Origin: Caryophanales bacterium UBA4869
GTDB taxonomy: Bacteria > Bacillota_I > Bacilli_A > RFN20 > CAG-288
DNA: 5,977 nucleotides
Direction of reading: 5' to 3'
NCBI GenBank assembly: GCA_002399505.1
Contig: DHDT01000073.1
Location: forward strand, 1 to 5,977
Both the position numbers and the translations under genes were made by a program. Positions 4,967-5,977 of this stretch are shown in pieces; positions within the stretch are counted from its first letter, which is position 1; every line of letters begins with the position of its first letter. A model generated the notes under the pieces. It searched no databases. It was not told the origin of the DNA and saw nothing but the letters and a program-made list of their open reading frames with translations.

Positions 4967-5977
4967 TAACTCTTCTTTATCAGTCAATATGAAGAGAAAG
5001 ATATCTCTGAAACTGAAAGACATATTGAGAACAGCTTCCACTTATCTGTTTTCTTCCTTTTCAATCATGGCATTGATTGCTATTGTCATTTTTGTTTTTT
5101 CAAAAGGTTATTCAACTCTGAGTTTGGATTTCTTATTCGGAGATTATCAAAGTGTTGTCTATAATGTCGAGACCAATATGGAAATCATCAAAAGCTCTAA
5201 TGAGTTTTCCTATGAAGAGGGAGAAGACGAACACTTCTCATCCAGGTGGGGAATCGCCTTCAAAGATGAAAAAGACAATGAAGGCCTTCCGATAGTCTCA
5301 ATAAGTTATGTAGATAGCAATTCTAATACTAATAATTGGATTGATAGTTCGGATTCTACTCCTTTTTCAATCAGGGAAGGACTGACAGTCTCTTCGGTAC
5401 AGCTTTGGACGACTGATGACAAAGAGACAGCCTCAGTCGTAGTTCTTTCTTCCTCTGACGGAGCTTTGGCATTTGAAAAAGGGTTTGATTCCTGCGATTA
5501 CCTGAAAGTCATGACTTTGTCCTATGGCGGAGGAGGAATCAGAGGTTCTCTGATTTCTACTCTCTATATGATTCTGATAACGATGTCTATCGCTTTGCCA
5601 CTAGGTATCCTGGCGGCTTTGTTTTTAGGTGTTTTTTCCGACAAGATGGGAAAGACTGTCAATCGGTTATCAAAATTTCTGAGAAACATGATCGATATGA
5701 TAACGGGAATTCCCTCCATAATCTTCGGTTTAGTAGGCGGTGTAATTTTTCTCCCTTTTGTCGGCGGAAAAGGAAATCTCATATCCGGTTCTTTGACTCT
5801 GGCCTGTATGATTCTTCCTATCATCATCAAGTCAACGGAAGAATCTATAAGGACTATTCCTAAAAGCATGTCCTTGGCCTCTTTGGCTTTGGGAGCCAGC
5901 GAAACCGAGACTGCTTTTAAGATTGTGATTCCTAATGCGCTCCCGGGTATTCTGACTTCGGCACTTTTAGGAATAAG
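4956..5977 (+). CDS. pstA: Phosphate ABC transporter permease PstA, 3' truncated, with large extracytoplasmic insertion
   Basis: The gene starts at the ATG at 4956, overlaps the end of pstC by 11 nt (translational coupling is likely) and stays open for 340 codons to the window edge. An in-frame ATG at 4989 is an alternative start. The first helix is at about 31-49, followed by LSLDFLFGDY (55-64), the normal beginning of the first extracytoplasmic loop. The loop's usual end, YGGGGIRGSLISTLYM, appears only at about 190-205. Between them lie about 120 extra residues, acidic and Ser/Asn-rich, with beta-like stretches (GLPIVSISYVD at 110-120, TASVVVLSS at 158-166). The permease core then resumes: a helix at 197-227, TGIPSIIFGLVGGVIF (250-265), and the EAA coupling loop SLASLALGASETETAFKIVIP (306-326). 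The Gly/Ala and ETETAFK positions of that loop are intact. Together with PstC it forms the channel, and the missing C-terminus should hold the remaining helices. Confidence 0.92.
   Translation, partial: MSGDNSSLSVNMKRKISLKLKDILRTASTYLFSSFSIMALIAIVIFVFSKGYSTLSLDFLFGDYQSVVYNVETNMEIIKSSNEFSYEEGEDEHFSSRWGIAFKDEKDNEGLPIVSISYVDSNSNTNNWIDSSDSTPFSIREGLTVSSVQLWTTDDKETASVVVLSSSDGALAFEKGFDSCDYLKVMTLSYGGGGIRGSLISTLYMILITMSIALPLGILAALFLGVFSDKMGKTVNRLSKFLRNMIDMITGIPSIIFGLVGGVIFLPFVGGKGNLISGSLTLACMILPIIIKSTEESIRTIPKSMSLASLALGASETETAFKIVIPNALPGILTSALLGI

Noticed and set aside
1..5977. Mobile elements, CRISPR repeats, tRNA or rRNA genes, recoded TGA
   Set aside because: No transposase or integrase motifs, spaced direct repeats or cloverleaf structures were found by eye. 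TGA acts as a stop for pstS and pstC and Trp is TGG, so the Mycoplasma-type code is excluded for this window.

Overview
The window is ordinary-looking chromosomal DNA from a low-GC Gram-positive bacterium. The evidence is an AT-leaning base composition with AGA/AGG arginine codons, AGGAG-type ribosome binding sites, U-tailed intrinsic terminators, a Gram-positive-style lipoprotein signal on the phosphate-binding protein, and protein families typical of Firmicutes. An Erysipelotrichia- or Mollicutes-related gut lineage is my best guess from gene style, not something the sequence proves. The genetic code is standard: TGG encodes Trp and TGA ends pstS and pstC.

Layout: (1) Positions 1-659, minus strand: the N-terminal 219 residues of a family 4 glycosyltransferase that runs off the left edge, with a well-formed promoter in front of it. 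(2) Positions 829-1815, minus strand: a hemolysin III/PAQR-like seven-helix membrane protein with a roughly 105-residue charged N-terminal extension, closed by a strong terminator. (3) A short divergent promoter region carrying an interrupted dyad. (4) About 1942-2748, plus strand: an ADP-ribosylglycohydrolase, ended by a GAAA-loop terminator. (5) From 2792 to the right edge, plus strand: a phosphate-uptake (Pst) operon with a candidate Pho-type promoter, then pstS, pstC and the start of pstA. The ATPase pstB and the regulator phoU would be expected beyond the right edge but are not seen.

The operon encodes a high-affinity phosphate importer: PstS captures phosphate outside the membrane, PstC and PstA form the channel, and PstB would power it. 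Two departures from the textbook design stand out. PstS has its two halves in swapped order: the segment that is normally C-terminal (with the SGT phosphate loop) comes first and the normally N-terminal segment (with GSTS and NHNHTGSGD) comes last, so it reads as a circular permutant. PstA carries an insertion of about 120 residues in its first extracytoplasmic loop, the side on which PstS docks. A stem-loop sits between pstS and pstC, and pstC has no visible Shine-Dalgarno sequence, which would fit more PstS than permease being made. The other three genes are standalone and show no obvious functional link to the Pst operon.
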